DNA of 64,000 bases from Saccharum officinarum (taxonomy: Eukaryota; Streptophyta; Magnoliopsida; Poales; Poaceae). The stretch covers positions 2,033,478 to 2,097,477 of the forward strand of contig CM036209.1 in NCBI GenBank assembly GCA_020631735.1. The letters run 5' to 3'. Of this stretch, positions 47,101 through 59,100 are shown one piece after another; position 1 is the first letter of the stretch; each line of letters starts with the position of its first letter. The notes beneath the pieces were generated by a model. It was not told the DNA's origin. It made no database searches and saw nothing but the letters and a program-made list of their open reading frames with translations. Both the position numbers and the translations under genes were made by a program.

Positions 47101-50100
47101 AAAGGCGCAGCAGCTGCGCCGCGAGTTCGACGACCTTCGATTCAAGCCCGGAGAGGCCGTGGAGGACTTCGCGCTTCGGCTGCAGTCGATCGCAAGTCAG
47201 CTGGCCACCTACGGCAAGCCGGTCGACGACGAGGACGTCGTGGCCAAACTGCTGCGCGTCGTGCCGGCCAAATACGCGCAGCTTGCCCTGTCCATCGAGA
47301 CGATGCTGGACTTATCCACATTGTCGCTCGAGGACGTCACCGGGCGGCTCCGCACGGTGGAGGATCGCGCGCCACCGGAGAAGGAGAAGCCCAAGCTGCT
47401 GCTGACGGAGGAGTGGTCGGCGCAGATGAAGGAGAAGCGCAAGACCGGGGAAGGCTCCAGTCGTGGCGGTGGTGACCGTGGCCGTGGCAACGGCGGAAAA
47501 CAGCGCGGCAAAGCGCTGGTGGACAAGAAGAAGAACACCGACCCCAACGCCTGCCGGCGCTGTGGGAAGGTGGGGCACTGGGCGCGGGAGTGCCCGGACA
47601 AAAGGCCGGAGAAGAAGGAGGCGGCACACCTGGCTCGGGAGGACAGCGACGACGAGCACGCGCTCTTGATGGGGCAGTACTGCGCGCTGCAGGATGGCGA
47701 AGCAGAGGAAGCGGAGGCGGAGCAGAGGATTGCGCCGCAGGCCGTCGACCTTGTCGAGCCACGCACGCAAGTCCAACTGGGCGCAGTCGGCGATGAGCCC
47801 GAGCAGAGATGGTATCTCGACTCCGGGGCGAGCAACCACATGACCGGTTGCAGGGCCGTTTTCTCCAACCTCGACGAGAGCAAGACCGGGTCGGTCAAAT
47901 TCGGCGACGGCTCGAGGGTCATCATCCGCGGCCAGGGCATCGTCGTCTTCCGATGCCGGAACGGCGAGCACCGCGCTCTGACGGATGTGTATTACATCCC
48001 GCAGCTGCGCTCAAGCATCGTGAGCTTGGGGCAGCTGGATGAGCGCGGATCGGAGGTGCTGATCCACGATGGCGTGCTACGGATCCGAGACAGGGAGCGG
48101 CGTCTTCTCGCCAAGGTAACACGCTCCCGTAACCGCCTTTACCTACTGGATTTGAAGGTAGAGCAGCCGGTGTGTCTCGCGGCGTCGTGCTCGGAGGAGC
48201 CGTGGTTATGGCATGGTCGATTCGGCCACCTGAGCTTCGACGCGCTCGGGCGGCTGGGGAAGATGGTGACCGGGCTGCCGCAAATCAAGCACGCCGGCGA
48301 GCTCTGCGACAGCTGCTTGGCGGGGAAGCAGAGGCGGCTGCCGTTCCCCAAGGCGGCAAGGTATCGCGCGGCTGATCCGCTCGAGCTAGTCCATGGGGAC
48401 CTTTGCGGGCCAATCACGCCGGCGACGCACGGCGGCCGGAGGTACTTCCTCCTGCTCGTGGACGACTGCAGTCGCTACATGTGGCTGCAGCTCCTGACGA
48501 GCAAGAGCGACGCGGCAGACGCCATCAAGCGCTTCAAAGCGCGCGCGGAGGTGGAGTCCGGGAAGAAGCTCCGGGTCCTGAGGACCGACCGCGGCGGTGA
48601 GTTCACGGCGGTGGAGTTCGCCACCTACTGCGCCAAGGAGGGGGTAGGACACCACCTCACCGCGCCCTACTCACCGCAGCAGAACAGCGTGGTGGAGCGC
48701 CGGAATCAGACGATCGTCGGCATGGCGTGCTCCATGATGAAAGCAAAGAAGATGCCGACGACGTTCTGGGGCGAAGCCGTGACGACGGCGGTCTTCATCC
48801 TAAACCGCACGCCCACAAAGGCCCTGAAGGGGCAAACTCCGTTCGAGGCTTGGCACGGGCGCAAGCCGAGCGTGGCGTTCATGCGCACGTTCGGGTGCGT
48901 CGGCCATGTCAAGACAACCAAGCCCGGCCTCGGCAAGCTTGAGGACAGGAGCACGAAGGCGGTGCTCCTCGGCTACGAGGAAGGATCCAAAGCCTACCGG
49001 CTGTACGATCCGGCAAGGGGCAAGGTGCTGGTATCCAGGGACGTCGTCTTTGACGAGGCGGCGGCATGGGACTGGAATGCCGAGGAGTTGGGGGCGGAGC
49101 AGGGCGGCGGGCTAGGAGACACGTTCGTCGTGGAGCGGCTGGTGGTGCACGGCCACGGCGAGGCGGAGCAGACTCCAACGACTGGGGAAGCGGAAGCACG
49201 GGAGCCGGCGGCCGAGGAAGTAGCGGAGCCCGCGGTGGCGGAGGTGGTGGAGCCACCTAGCCCGCCAGGAGCAGGGCACCATAGCCCGCCGGGGCCAATG
49301 GCGGACTTCCCCGCTGTGTTGCAGGAACAGAGGACGCCGGGAGCATCGGTGGTGGAGTACGCCACTCCACCGTCCAATCTCGACCAGTTCGTGGACGCGT
49401 TCCACGAAGGGGAGGAGGTCCGGTTCCGGCGCGTCGACAATGTCGTCGGTAGTGCGCCGGTGCCAGGGCTGGCTGAGCGTCTGCTCAACGACGATCAAGC
49501 GCTGCTGCTCATGAGCGCGGAGGAGCCGGCCACGTTCGCGGTTGCGGAGCGCGATGCGGAGTGGCGACGGACCATGATCGAGGAGATGAAGACGATCGAG
49601 GCCAACAAGACCTGGGACTTGGTCGATCCGCCGTCGGGCTGCCGGCCGATCGGACTCAAGTGGGTCTATAAGGTCAAGAAGGATGAGCGCGGCGCCGTCG
49701 TCAAGCACAAGGCGCGCCTGGTGGCGCGCGGCTTCGTGTAGCGCGAGGGGATTGATTTCGAGGAGGTGTTCGCGCCGGTGGCGCGGATGGAGTCGGTGCG
49801 GCTCCTCCTCGCGCTCGCGGCGGCCAAGGACTGGCAAGTCCACCACCTCGACGTCAAATCTGCTTTTCTCAATGGCGATTTGGCGGAGGAGGTCTATGTA
49901 AAGCAGGCGCCGGGGTTCGTGGTGAAGGGCGCTGAGCACAAGGTGTTGCGCCTCAGGAAGGCCTTGTACGGGCTGCGGCAGGCGCCGAGGGCGTGGAACG
50001 CCAAGCTCGACGCCACCATGGCGGAGCTCGGGTTCGCTCGCTGCGCCACCGAGCATGCGTTGTACACCCGACGACGGGGGAAGGAGGAACTCATAGTCGG

Positions 50101-53100
50101 GGTGTACGTCGATGATCTCATCGTCACCGGGGCGCGCGCGCAGGACATTGCACGGTTCAAGGAGCAGATGGACGCCAAGTTCCGCATGAGCGACCTGGGA
50201 GCTCTGTCGTACTACCTCGGCATCGAGGTGAAGTAGAGCACAGATGCGGTAAAGCTCGGGCAGCGCGCCTACGCGCTGAAGCTGTTGGAGCGGGCGGGCA
50301 TGGCGGGCTGCAAGGCTGTGGCCACACCCATGGAGGAGCGGATCAAGGTCTCGCGGGCGAGCACGGCGCCGAAGGTGGATGCTACGCTCTACCGGAGCAT
50401 CGTCGGCGGGCTGCGCTGGCTCACGCACACGCGGCCGGACATCGCGTTCGCGGTCGGGTACGTGAGCCGGTTCATGGAGGACCCGAAAGAAGACCACTGG
50501 ACGGCGGTCAAGCGGCTGCTCCGCTACGTCCAGGGCACGATGGAGATGGGGATCGTCTTCCCCAAGCACGGCGGCCTCCAGCTGACGGCGTTCAGCGAGG
50601 CTCCGCCCAAGGCCAGGGATGGCGAGCCGGGGATCACGGCGTACAGCGATGCGGACATGGCTGGAGACGTGGACGGGCGGCGGAGCACTTCCGGTGTGCT
50701 CGTCTTCCTCGGTGCGTCGCCAATCGCGTGGCAGTCTCTGAAGCAGAAGATGGTGGCGCTGTCGACCTGCGAGGCAGAGTACGTCGCAGCAGCCACGGCG
50801 GCTTGCCAGGTGGTTTGGCTACGACGGCTGCTGGGTGAGCTCACCGGAGTTGAGGCTCGCCCGCCGGCACTGAAGGTGGACAACCAGCCAGCGATCGCGC
50901 TGGCAAAGAACCCTGTCCTCCACGACAGAAGCAAGCACATCGATGTGAAGTTCCACTTTATCCGTGACTGCGTCGATGGAGGACAGTTGGTCATCGAGTT
51001 CGTCGAGACCGGGCGGCAACTCGCTGACATCCTTACCAAGTCGCTCGGGCGCCTCAGGTTCTTGGAGCTCAGAGGCATGATCGGCATGGTAGAGGTCAAG
51101 GGCTAGCAGTAGGATTAGGGGAAGATTGTAAGACATAATCTGCTGCAATCCCATTCTTCTCCCCCTAATGCAGTCAAGGGCAGGTAGAAGGTCAGCTCCT
51201 GCTGTCCATGCCCTGAACACTGCAGCAAGTATGGCAATAGGCCATCCCTAGTACTTTAGTTGGTAGTTTTGCATCATCCATAGTTGGTAGAAGGTGATGT
51301 ATACCATGTACTAGGAGTAGGTAGACAGTACCATAGTTGGTACATGTAGGATGTATATAAACCAATGAAATGCAATGCAAATGGCAGCTCTTGCCACCAT
51401 CTCTTTGAGTCTGCAGTTTCAGGAACTGAAACTGAGCAGTGTGTGTGTGCTGGAGAAGAGCTCTGCTCTTCTTCTTCCTTGGTTCAGGGGAGAGGGAGAG
51501 GGAAGGGGAGCAGGTGCTGCTCACCTGGGCATTAGGTTCTAGTGCCAACATTGACGTACAGAAAGGAGATTGCGAATAATGGATGGCACAATAAGGACAT
51601 TGTTTAGTGCAAAGTTGGAGGAAGGAGTAGAGGGAAAAGAGTTGCCCTGCCCAGTGACAGAAAGAGAGTTGCCATCACCAACAACAATGGACGGAGAGGA
51701 AGGAAGGGAGCGGAAAGTGAGTATACCGTCGTTGGAGTTCATGTGGGCGGTAGCACCGATGTCCATGACCCAAGGTGCGCCGCCTTGGTTCATGGACATC
51801 TGGTTCAAGGCTGCAACCAGAGAGGAGGGATCCCACTGCTGAGGCGGCGGCGTGGAGTACTTCAGGGGTGCAAAGGCGGTATGCGCCTGGGGTGCCTGTC
51901 CGAGCAAGCTAGGGCCACCAGGGGGGCACCAACCAGGGCGCTGCCCAGCCTGAAAGCCACCTGGACTGCAGCAAAACCAGGGACCAGCAGGCTGGACAGG
52001 CTGCTGCCACTGACCACCGGCGGACGACTGTTGCTTCGGCTTGCCGTTGCCACGGCGGCCACCGCGACGGTTGTCATTATTGCGGCCAGCACCAGTGTCG
52101 CCCCCTCCTGAACCTGTGTTACCCGCGCGCTGCTGAGGAGGGGCAGCGGGAGAACCAGAGGTGGAGGAGCGGCAGCCTACATTGGTGCAGGCAGACGAAG
52201 ATGGGGTGCCTGCAATAAGAGCAGTACCAGTTTGCACCTTAGATTCGTTGGCGAGGCGAAGCTCCTTGAGGACGAGCATGTTACGAGCAGCAGCAAAGGA
52301 TGGCAGCACGTCCTTGTTGACGATGTCATCGGCAGTGCTGGAGTAGCGGGGGTTGAGGCCACGCAGGAGGTTCAGCACGAGCTGGGAGTCGAGGATGGTG
52401 TGGCCGACGTCGCGGAGAGAATCGGCAGTCTGCTTCATGCGTTGACAGAACTGGTCGATGGAGAGGTCGCCCTGAGTCATCGAGTGGAACTGTTCCGCAA
52501 GGAAAACAGCACGCGGCGCCTTGTTGGCTTGGAACAGGGCAGCGATCGCATCCCATAGGTCACGAGCGGTCTGTTCGGGAGCCATGGCGAGGTCGAGGAC
52601 GTCGGCGGCGGCGGAGCCGTAGATCCATCCACGAACAGCGCAGTCTGCAGCATCCCATTGTGCATCGGTGGGAGCGGGCTCCAGAGTACCGTCGATGTGG
52701 CCGCGGAGGAAGAACTTGCCGCAGAGTGCGGTGAAGAAAGCAGCCCACTTGTTGTAGTTGGGATGAGCCAACTCCAACGTGATGGGAACATGGTGCTTCA
52801 CGTTGACGGCAGCGTAGGGAGGGGTGACGATTGGGGCACCTCCACCAGAACCGACGGAGGTGGAGTCGTCAGACCCCATAGTGGCAGAGGTAGCAGCAGA
52901 GGAAGACATGGCGCTGCAGCACGTAGATGGAGCGCCGGGGAGGGTGAGCGGCGGCCTGGGAGAGGCGGCGGCTGGAAGGAGCAGCGGCGCCCTATGGCAC
53001 GGCGGCTGTGTAGGCGGCGGCCAGGGAGGCGGCAGCCAAAGATTAGGGCAGCGGAAGGGTGGGAGACGGGTAGGGATAGGCCCGGTCTATGGACAGCCGC

Positions 53101-56100
53101 CTGATTTGTCCAATCTTCGGGTTTTCGGGTGTCTCTGCTACCCTAACCTTTCTGCTACCTCTGCACACAAGCTCGCACCACGTTCCACTGCTTGTGTGTT
53201 CCTCGGCTACCCGACATCTCACAAAGGCTATCGCTGCCTTGATTTGTCCTCTCGCCGCATCATCATCTCTCGCCACATTGTGTTCGATGAAGCAGTATTT
53301 CCCTTTTCAGCTAACACTGCAGGGCTCTCCTCTCCGGCGTTGTTCGACTTTCTTGTTGATGACAGCGACGACATTGCGCCACTTCTCTCAAGTGTCGCAC
53401 CCCTTCAGCCTGGCGGGCGTGGTCTCGTGCCCCCGTCCGGCTCACCGACTCAGCCTGGCGGGCGTGGTCTCGTGCCCCCGTCCGGCTCGCCGACTCAGCC
53501 TGGTGGGCGTGGTCTCGTGCCCCCGTCCGGCTCCACGCCCCTTGATGACCCCGCGGTCATCTCCTGCGGCCGCGTTGTTCCTGCGGCAGCACCGGCGCCA
53601 CCGCCTCCACCGATGGGGCGTTTTGGCCAGGTGTATGTCCGGCGCCCTCCAGCGGCCCGTACACCTGCGACTACCTCTTCTTCAGAACCTGCACCGGCAC
53701 CTGCAGCCACCGTGGCTGCTTCTGGTGCAGCGCCCGCGGACGCTTCTCCTGCAGCACCAGCGCCTGTTTCTGCTGCAGTGCCTGCACCTGCTGCGCGTCC
53801 CACTACCAGGCTGCAATCTGGCACAATTCGTCCCGTCGATTACAGCAGCGCCTTCCTGTCTACAGCCGTCGCCTCGCCTCTACCAGCTAACTATCGCAGT
53901 GCATTGGCTGACCCTCAGTGGCGCGCGGCTATGGCGGAGGAGTTTCAGGCTCTCGTCGACAATGGTACATGGCGCTTGGTTCCTCGACCACCCCGTGCCA
54001 ATGTCGTCACCGGCAAGTCGATTTTCAAGCATAAATATAATGCTGATGGATCCCTTGCTCGGCATAAGGCACGTTGGGTTGTGCGGGGCTTCTCCCAGCA
54101 GTACGGCATCGACTACGACGAGACTTTCAGTCCGGTTGTCAAACCGGCCACGATCCGCATCGTCCTCAGCATTGCTGCCTCGCGATCGTGGCCCATTCAC
54201 CAGCTCGACGTGAAGAACGCATTTCTTCACGGTCATCTTCAGGAGACCGTCTACTGCCAGCAGCCTCCCGGCTTCATCGACCCCTCTGCTCCTGATCATG
54301 TTTGTTTGTTGCAGAGGTCTCTCTATGGTCTGAAGCAGGCGCCTCGAGCTTGGCACCAGCGGTTTGCCACTTACCTTCGTCAGCTCGGGTTCAAGCCTTC
54401 GGCCACCGATGCGTCTCTCTTTATTTATAAAGATAGCGACAACATTGCCTATCTGTTGCTCTACGTCGACGACATCATACTCACTGCGTCCTCTTCGACT
54501 CTCCTTCGTCGCATTACTGAGCGTCTCAGCTCAGAGTTTGCGATGACGGACCTCGGCGCACTTCACCACTTTCTCGGCATCTCCGTCACGCGCTCGACTA
54601 ATGGCCTGTTCCTCTCCCAACGCCAGTATGCTGTTGAGCTTCTCCAGCGTGCAGGCATGTCAGAGTGCCATCCCACCTCGACGCCCGTGGACTCCAAGTC
54701 CAAACTGTCCGCCGAAGATGGTCCACCCGTCGCCGACCCCTCTCAGTACCGCAGCCTCGCTGGTGCACTGCAGTATCTGACCCTCACAGCAGGTGTGTCT
54801 GTTCATGCATGACCCACGTGAACCGCACTTCGCCCTCGTCAAGTGTATTCTTCGCTATGTCAAGGGAACGCTCTCGACAGGTCTGCATATCGGCACTGGT
54901 CCTGTCCGGTCTCTCACGACGTACTCTGATGCGGACTGGGCCGGTTGTCCTGACTCCCGGCGTTCTACGTCAAGCTACTGCGTCTTTCTTGGTGACACAC
55001 TGGTGTCTTGGTCTTCCAAGCGCCAGACCACTGTCTCTCGCTCCAGTGCAGAAGCGGAGTACCGTGCCGTCGCTCATGCTGTCGCCGAGTGTTGTTGACT
55101 GCGCCAACTTCTTCAGGAGCTTCATTTGCCGCTCCAATCTGCTACTGTTGTCTTCTGTGACAACGTTAGTGCTGTATATATGACAGCTAACCCCGTTCAT
55201 CATCGCCGGACCAAGCATATTGAGATCGACATTCACTTCGTCCGAGAGAAGGTGGCTCTTGGCGAAATTCGGGTCCTACATGTACCGTCGTCTCACCAGT
55301 TCGCTGACATCATGACTAAAGGTCTCCCTGTACAGTTGTTCAGTGATTTTAGGTCCAGTCTGTGCGTCCGTGACCCTCCCGCTTCGACTGCGGGGGAGTG
55401 TTAGATATATGTATGTCTAGGGGGGTTATTTGTATATAGCTTACTTGTAACTCAAGTCATTATTGACTATATATATCAAAGCCACCCAACCCAAGGGGTA
55501 TGAGGTGTTTTGCCATAATTCTACACTCATGAGCTCTTAAGTTGTTTTGTTCATATACTCCATGTCATCTATGTGTCTGTGCACTCCATCTTGTAAAACA
55601 AATTTACCTCTTTTCCCATGTATAAGGAATGAGAGTGCAGGTTTCTATAAAACTGTAAATTACTGTCTATAGAACTGTAAATTCTGTACACATTACATTT
55701 TTAACCTCGAATATGCAGGAGTCAGCATTCCATTGCATTAAGAAGAGAAATTTGAAGTAAAACACACCACACACACACCCTACGAAGTTACATACAAAAG
55801 AACAACCAAGCATGAATACCAAAAAACTAAAAGCCAAAGCAAGCAGCAGCAAAGCCCTAGCCCGGCCATAAAAACAGAGAGTCTCATCCCCAGAAGTACT
55901 TAAAATTCCTTGAACAGATACACATTACATAATCTCTATGATTCAGGCCATGGGGCACAATAAGTATTTTGGCAACTAATAGATGTCCCGCACGATTCTT
56001 CGTAAAATCATAAGGAAAAAAAATGTCTCACATGATTGTTTTGTGCATAACCGGCTGACCAAATCACTAGGAAAAAAAATAGGATAAAACGATCAGGCAA

Positions 56101-59100
56101 TACAATTCATGCTTTTGTTAGCTGTGATAATACTTACTGAAACAACACTTGAGAAAAATGCTTCTGGATTTGAGAAGTATGCATTATTCCAGTTTAAACG
56201 ACGGAAATTCACTCTGGACCTTGCCACGCATTCCATTAAACGAGTGACCTCAGCTTGACTACTTTGCATTTTCCCAAGGTTTTCCTGATTACAAGCCTAG
56301 CATGTTAAGATTTTGTGCAGAAGAAGAAAGCAACAACATCGTCATGAACAAGATAACTGATATTGGTTCACATTACCAAGTAAGAGAAAAGGAAAGCTCT
56401 GTAAAACTGTGACCCATCCCTTCGCATTGGTCTGAAAGACAAATAATGTTCACAAAGTATCTGCACAAAGAATGATTTTCAGGTAAGCACAAAGTTCTTA
56501 ATAATGGTAGTGCTTCTACAGTCAAGTTTACAATGTACAAACAAACCTTGAACTTTTGCTGCCTGATAGGTTTTCCTGCACATCCATGAACCAAATGTGA
56601 TAGTGGCTCCTATGATTATACGAGTTAGCATCACACTAGGCATAATAGAAATTCATAAGATTATAAAACTTAAAATTATCCAGATAAGTCATGCTGTGGC
56701 AAGGCTTGGAGCACAAGAGTTCACTTCTTTTTACAGGAAATGCTTGAGACCTATATGGCAAAATTAGCTATTGCTTGCAGCAAAATCATGAACCTGTTAC
56801 AAGATCTCTGGTAGCCAAGCTTTCAACATCTTTCAAAATACAATCAACTTTATGGTTGACGTTTGTGATACTTTTTTACTGTACAAATACTGCTGTTTAC
56901 TGCACGGTGCATTGTATTTGTTCATGGAAATATTTAAGTTACATTTTTTTCCAGGGCATGAAAATAAAAATTGTTTTAGTGGGAAAGACTAAATCTGTTT
57001 TTGGGGTAACTTTTTTTTAGATAATGGAACAGAAACATCCAGGACATCAAGAGACGCTTCGGCCGTATTTTTCATGTACTTAAGAAATCATAACTGGAAT
57101 ATTTAAGCCAACAGACTTAGGATGCTGATTCTGCATGATATAAGCTAACAAAGCCCGGTCATTATTTATCAGTTTCAAAATACATCAATCTTGAAACAGT
57201 TCAAAAAAGTTTAGAGTATATCATTGTCACATATTGTATTGCCATTAAAGGGTGAAGCTTATCTAGAAACACAATGGACAGGGTATGATCAGGGCATCAC
57301 AGGTGTTCAATGGAGAACATTTTACAATGGTATTAATACTTAGTGATAGTTGATGATGCTATGAAATTACAAATGTCAGACAATTGGCATTTAGCACAAA
57401 AAAAAATAAAAACAGTTTCGCGAATAAAATAAAATAAAATAAAAACAAACTTCACTCTGAAGCAAAAACAATTCATGATTATGGAATAAACAAGTAAATT
57501 CAGTTAAGTATCTTATGAAGCCACAATGCTAAAAGATCCATATGACAAAATGCCTTTGCATGTAAAGGCTAGCTAACTAGTGCTTGCAGTAAACACTATG
57601 AATCCATAAGGTCTCTGGTAGCCAAGCTTTCTACATCGATTAAGACAGTGAACTTTCTGGTTGACCTTCATAATTTTTTACTGTACAAATTGTATCTGTT
57701 CATGGCAATATTTAAGTTACAATTTTTTCCACCACACGAAATTAAGAATTTTTTTTAGTGAGAATGGCCAAATCTATTTTACGAGTAACATTATTTTGAT
57801 AATAATGAAACAGAAAGATCCAGCCTCCACATGGAGAGATGCTTTAGCCGTATTTTTCATATATTTAGGAAATCATTACTGGAATATTTAAGCCAAGGCT
57901 TAGGACGACTGAAGGAAGGGGTAATTATCCCGCATTATATAAGCTAACAAAAGCCAAACATTATTTATTAGTTTCAAAATACATCAATCTGCAAACAATC
58001 CAACGAAAGTTTAATGCATATCATCATCCCAGATTATATTGCCATTGACTACCAAAGATTATTTAGAAACACAATGAATATGGTATGATCAGTGCATCAC
58101 AGGTGTCAACGAAGAACATTTTACAATGGTAACACTTCTGAATACTTGGTGATAATTGTAGTTATTGATGGTATGAAATTTCAGATGTCAGACCATTTCA
58201 TTGAGCATAAAAAAAAGCAAATTCACTGTGAAGAAGAAACAATTCATGATTAAGGAAAATAAACAAGTAAATTCAGTTAAGTAGCTTATGAGGCTACAAT
58301 ATTTGTACCTGACATCCTAGTGCCTCATCAAGAGAATCTGGGGTTACAAAGACACAGTCGGCATAACTGGACTCGGCAGCACGACGGAGGTATGTCTTCT
58401 TGCCATCTAGCAGCTGTTGCCAATTGTGGCGCAGTGAAAAAAACTCCTGTGTGCTGAGCGGCTCACAATCTTGCCGGCCAATATAATGAGGGAGATTTTG
58501 TGGATCACTCGAGTACTTAGAAAGAACTTCAGGATCACTCATGAACAGAGAACCCCATCCATTTTCTGTTTTAAATTCGTCCGGCTTTTCATCATCAGAG
58601 CCCTTAGAATCCTAGTGAGTTACAATCATCAGGTAATTAATATTTTTCCAAAGGGAAGAAGGGAGAACCCAATGACATAATCCCAGTAAATCCATCTATT
58701 TTGTTCTGGTCAAATGAGGGCCACATAATCTAAAAAAAATACTTTCCAGCAGATATGCACATCACGGCATGCTTTTTGGCATCACGAGATGTTCATTTAC
58801 ACCAAGAACGCACAAAAAGAATCCAAATAATGTGCTCAACATAGAGCGAGTTTTCTTTTCAGGAAATGCAAGGGAAAAAGGAAAACCAAGCCAACCTGCA
58901 ATTCGATCAAATCCCTGAAGCAAACCCAATTGGATCTAAACGAGATAAGCATTGCGCAAGAAACCCCCATTCAATGTTGCCGGGGCACACGATTCGGCGA
59001 CAACTCCATAACCGGCATTGCCTTTTTATCCCTCCCTTCATTCTTTTCTGTGTTCCCCCCAAAATCAAGAACCCACCAATCAAATTGGGAACATGTCGAA

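Larger units (their letters stand above)
46275..51550 (+). mobile_element. Inner, near-intact Copia retrotransposon nested in the outer Copia
   Basis: LTRs lie at 46275-46658 (384 bp) and 51127-51550 (424 bp), with the primer-binding site TGGTATCAGAGCC at 46661-46673, one long gag-pol frame, and the purine-rich AGGGGAAGAT before the 3' LTR. A perfect 5-bp target duplication TTGAC lies at 46270-46274 and 51551-51555. It sits in the protease-integrase junction of the outer element, in the opposite orientation to that coding strand. It is therefore younger than the outer element. Confidence 0.93.
45524..52909 (-). pseudogene. Outer Copia gag-protease-integrase, inverted and split by the inner Copia
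   Basis: Reading on the - strand from the ATG at 52909: a gag capsid region (LAHPNYNKWAAFFTALCGKF), a Gly/Arg/Gln/Pro-rich part with no clear CCHC knuckle, then a protease motif MDIGATAHM (about 51750). The usual DSG is DIG here, which should impair it. The frame is cut at 51551 by the inner element and resumes at 46274 (FTRDNNCSVEFDALDFS). Integrase follows: HHCC region (LWHCRLGHPSPA), then LLHCDVWTSP. A TGA lies at about 45847-45849, before ADNGTEF and AQNGKAEH. The reading frame is the same on both sides of the inner insertion. Confidence 0.85.
45524..53085 (-). other. Inverted internal segment of the outer Copia (breakpoints approximate)
   Basis: At the left edge, integrase on the - strand (AYWTEALATATYLL) reads directly into the complement of the primer-binding region. 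At the right edge, the leader upstream of the - strand gag ATG (52909) meets the + strand integrase end (GQPPDLSNLRVFG, from about 53090). Flipping the segment would put leader and gag after the primer-binding site and rejoin the two parts of integrase. The left breakpoint is uncertain by about 15 bp because the two sides look alike there. Confidence 0.85.
45371..55525 (+). mobile_element. Short-LTR Copia retrotransposon with an internal inversion, host of a nested Copia
   Basis: It has 127-bp LTRs at both ends differing at one base, an exact 5-bp target duplication CTCAT (45366-45370 and 55526-55530), a primer-binding site at 45498 and a polypurine tract (GCGGGGGAG) at 55390-55398. Arm A holds the empty site near 22333. 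Without the nested element it is about 4.9 kb, a normal Copia length. Gag-protease-integrase is on the - strand, whereas RT-RNase H and both LTR signals are on the + strand, so about 45524-53085 is inverted. Confidence 0.9.

Noticed and set aside
49112..50569. A 485-codon minus-strand open frame opposite the inner Copia pol
   Set aside because: GC-rich antisense shadow of RT and RNase H with no domain of its own.
52824..53084. The first 87 codons of the + strand open frame leading into the outer Copia RT
   Set aside because: This part is antisense to the gag start and leader of the inverted segment; the frame is a chance fusion across the inversion breakpoint.
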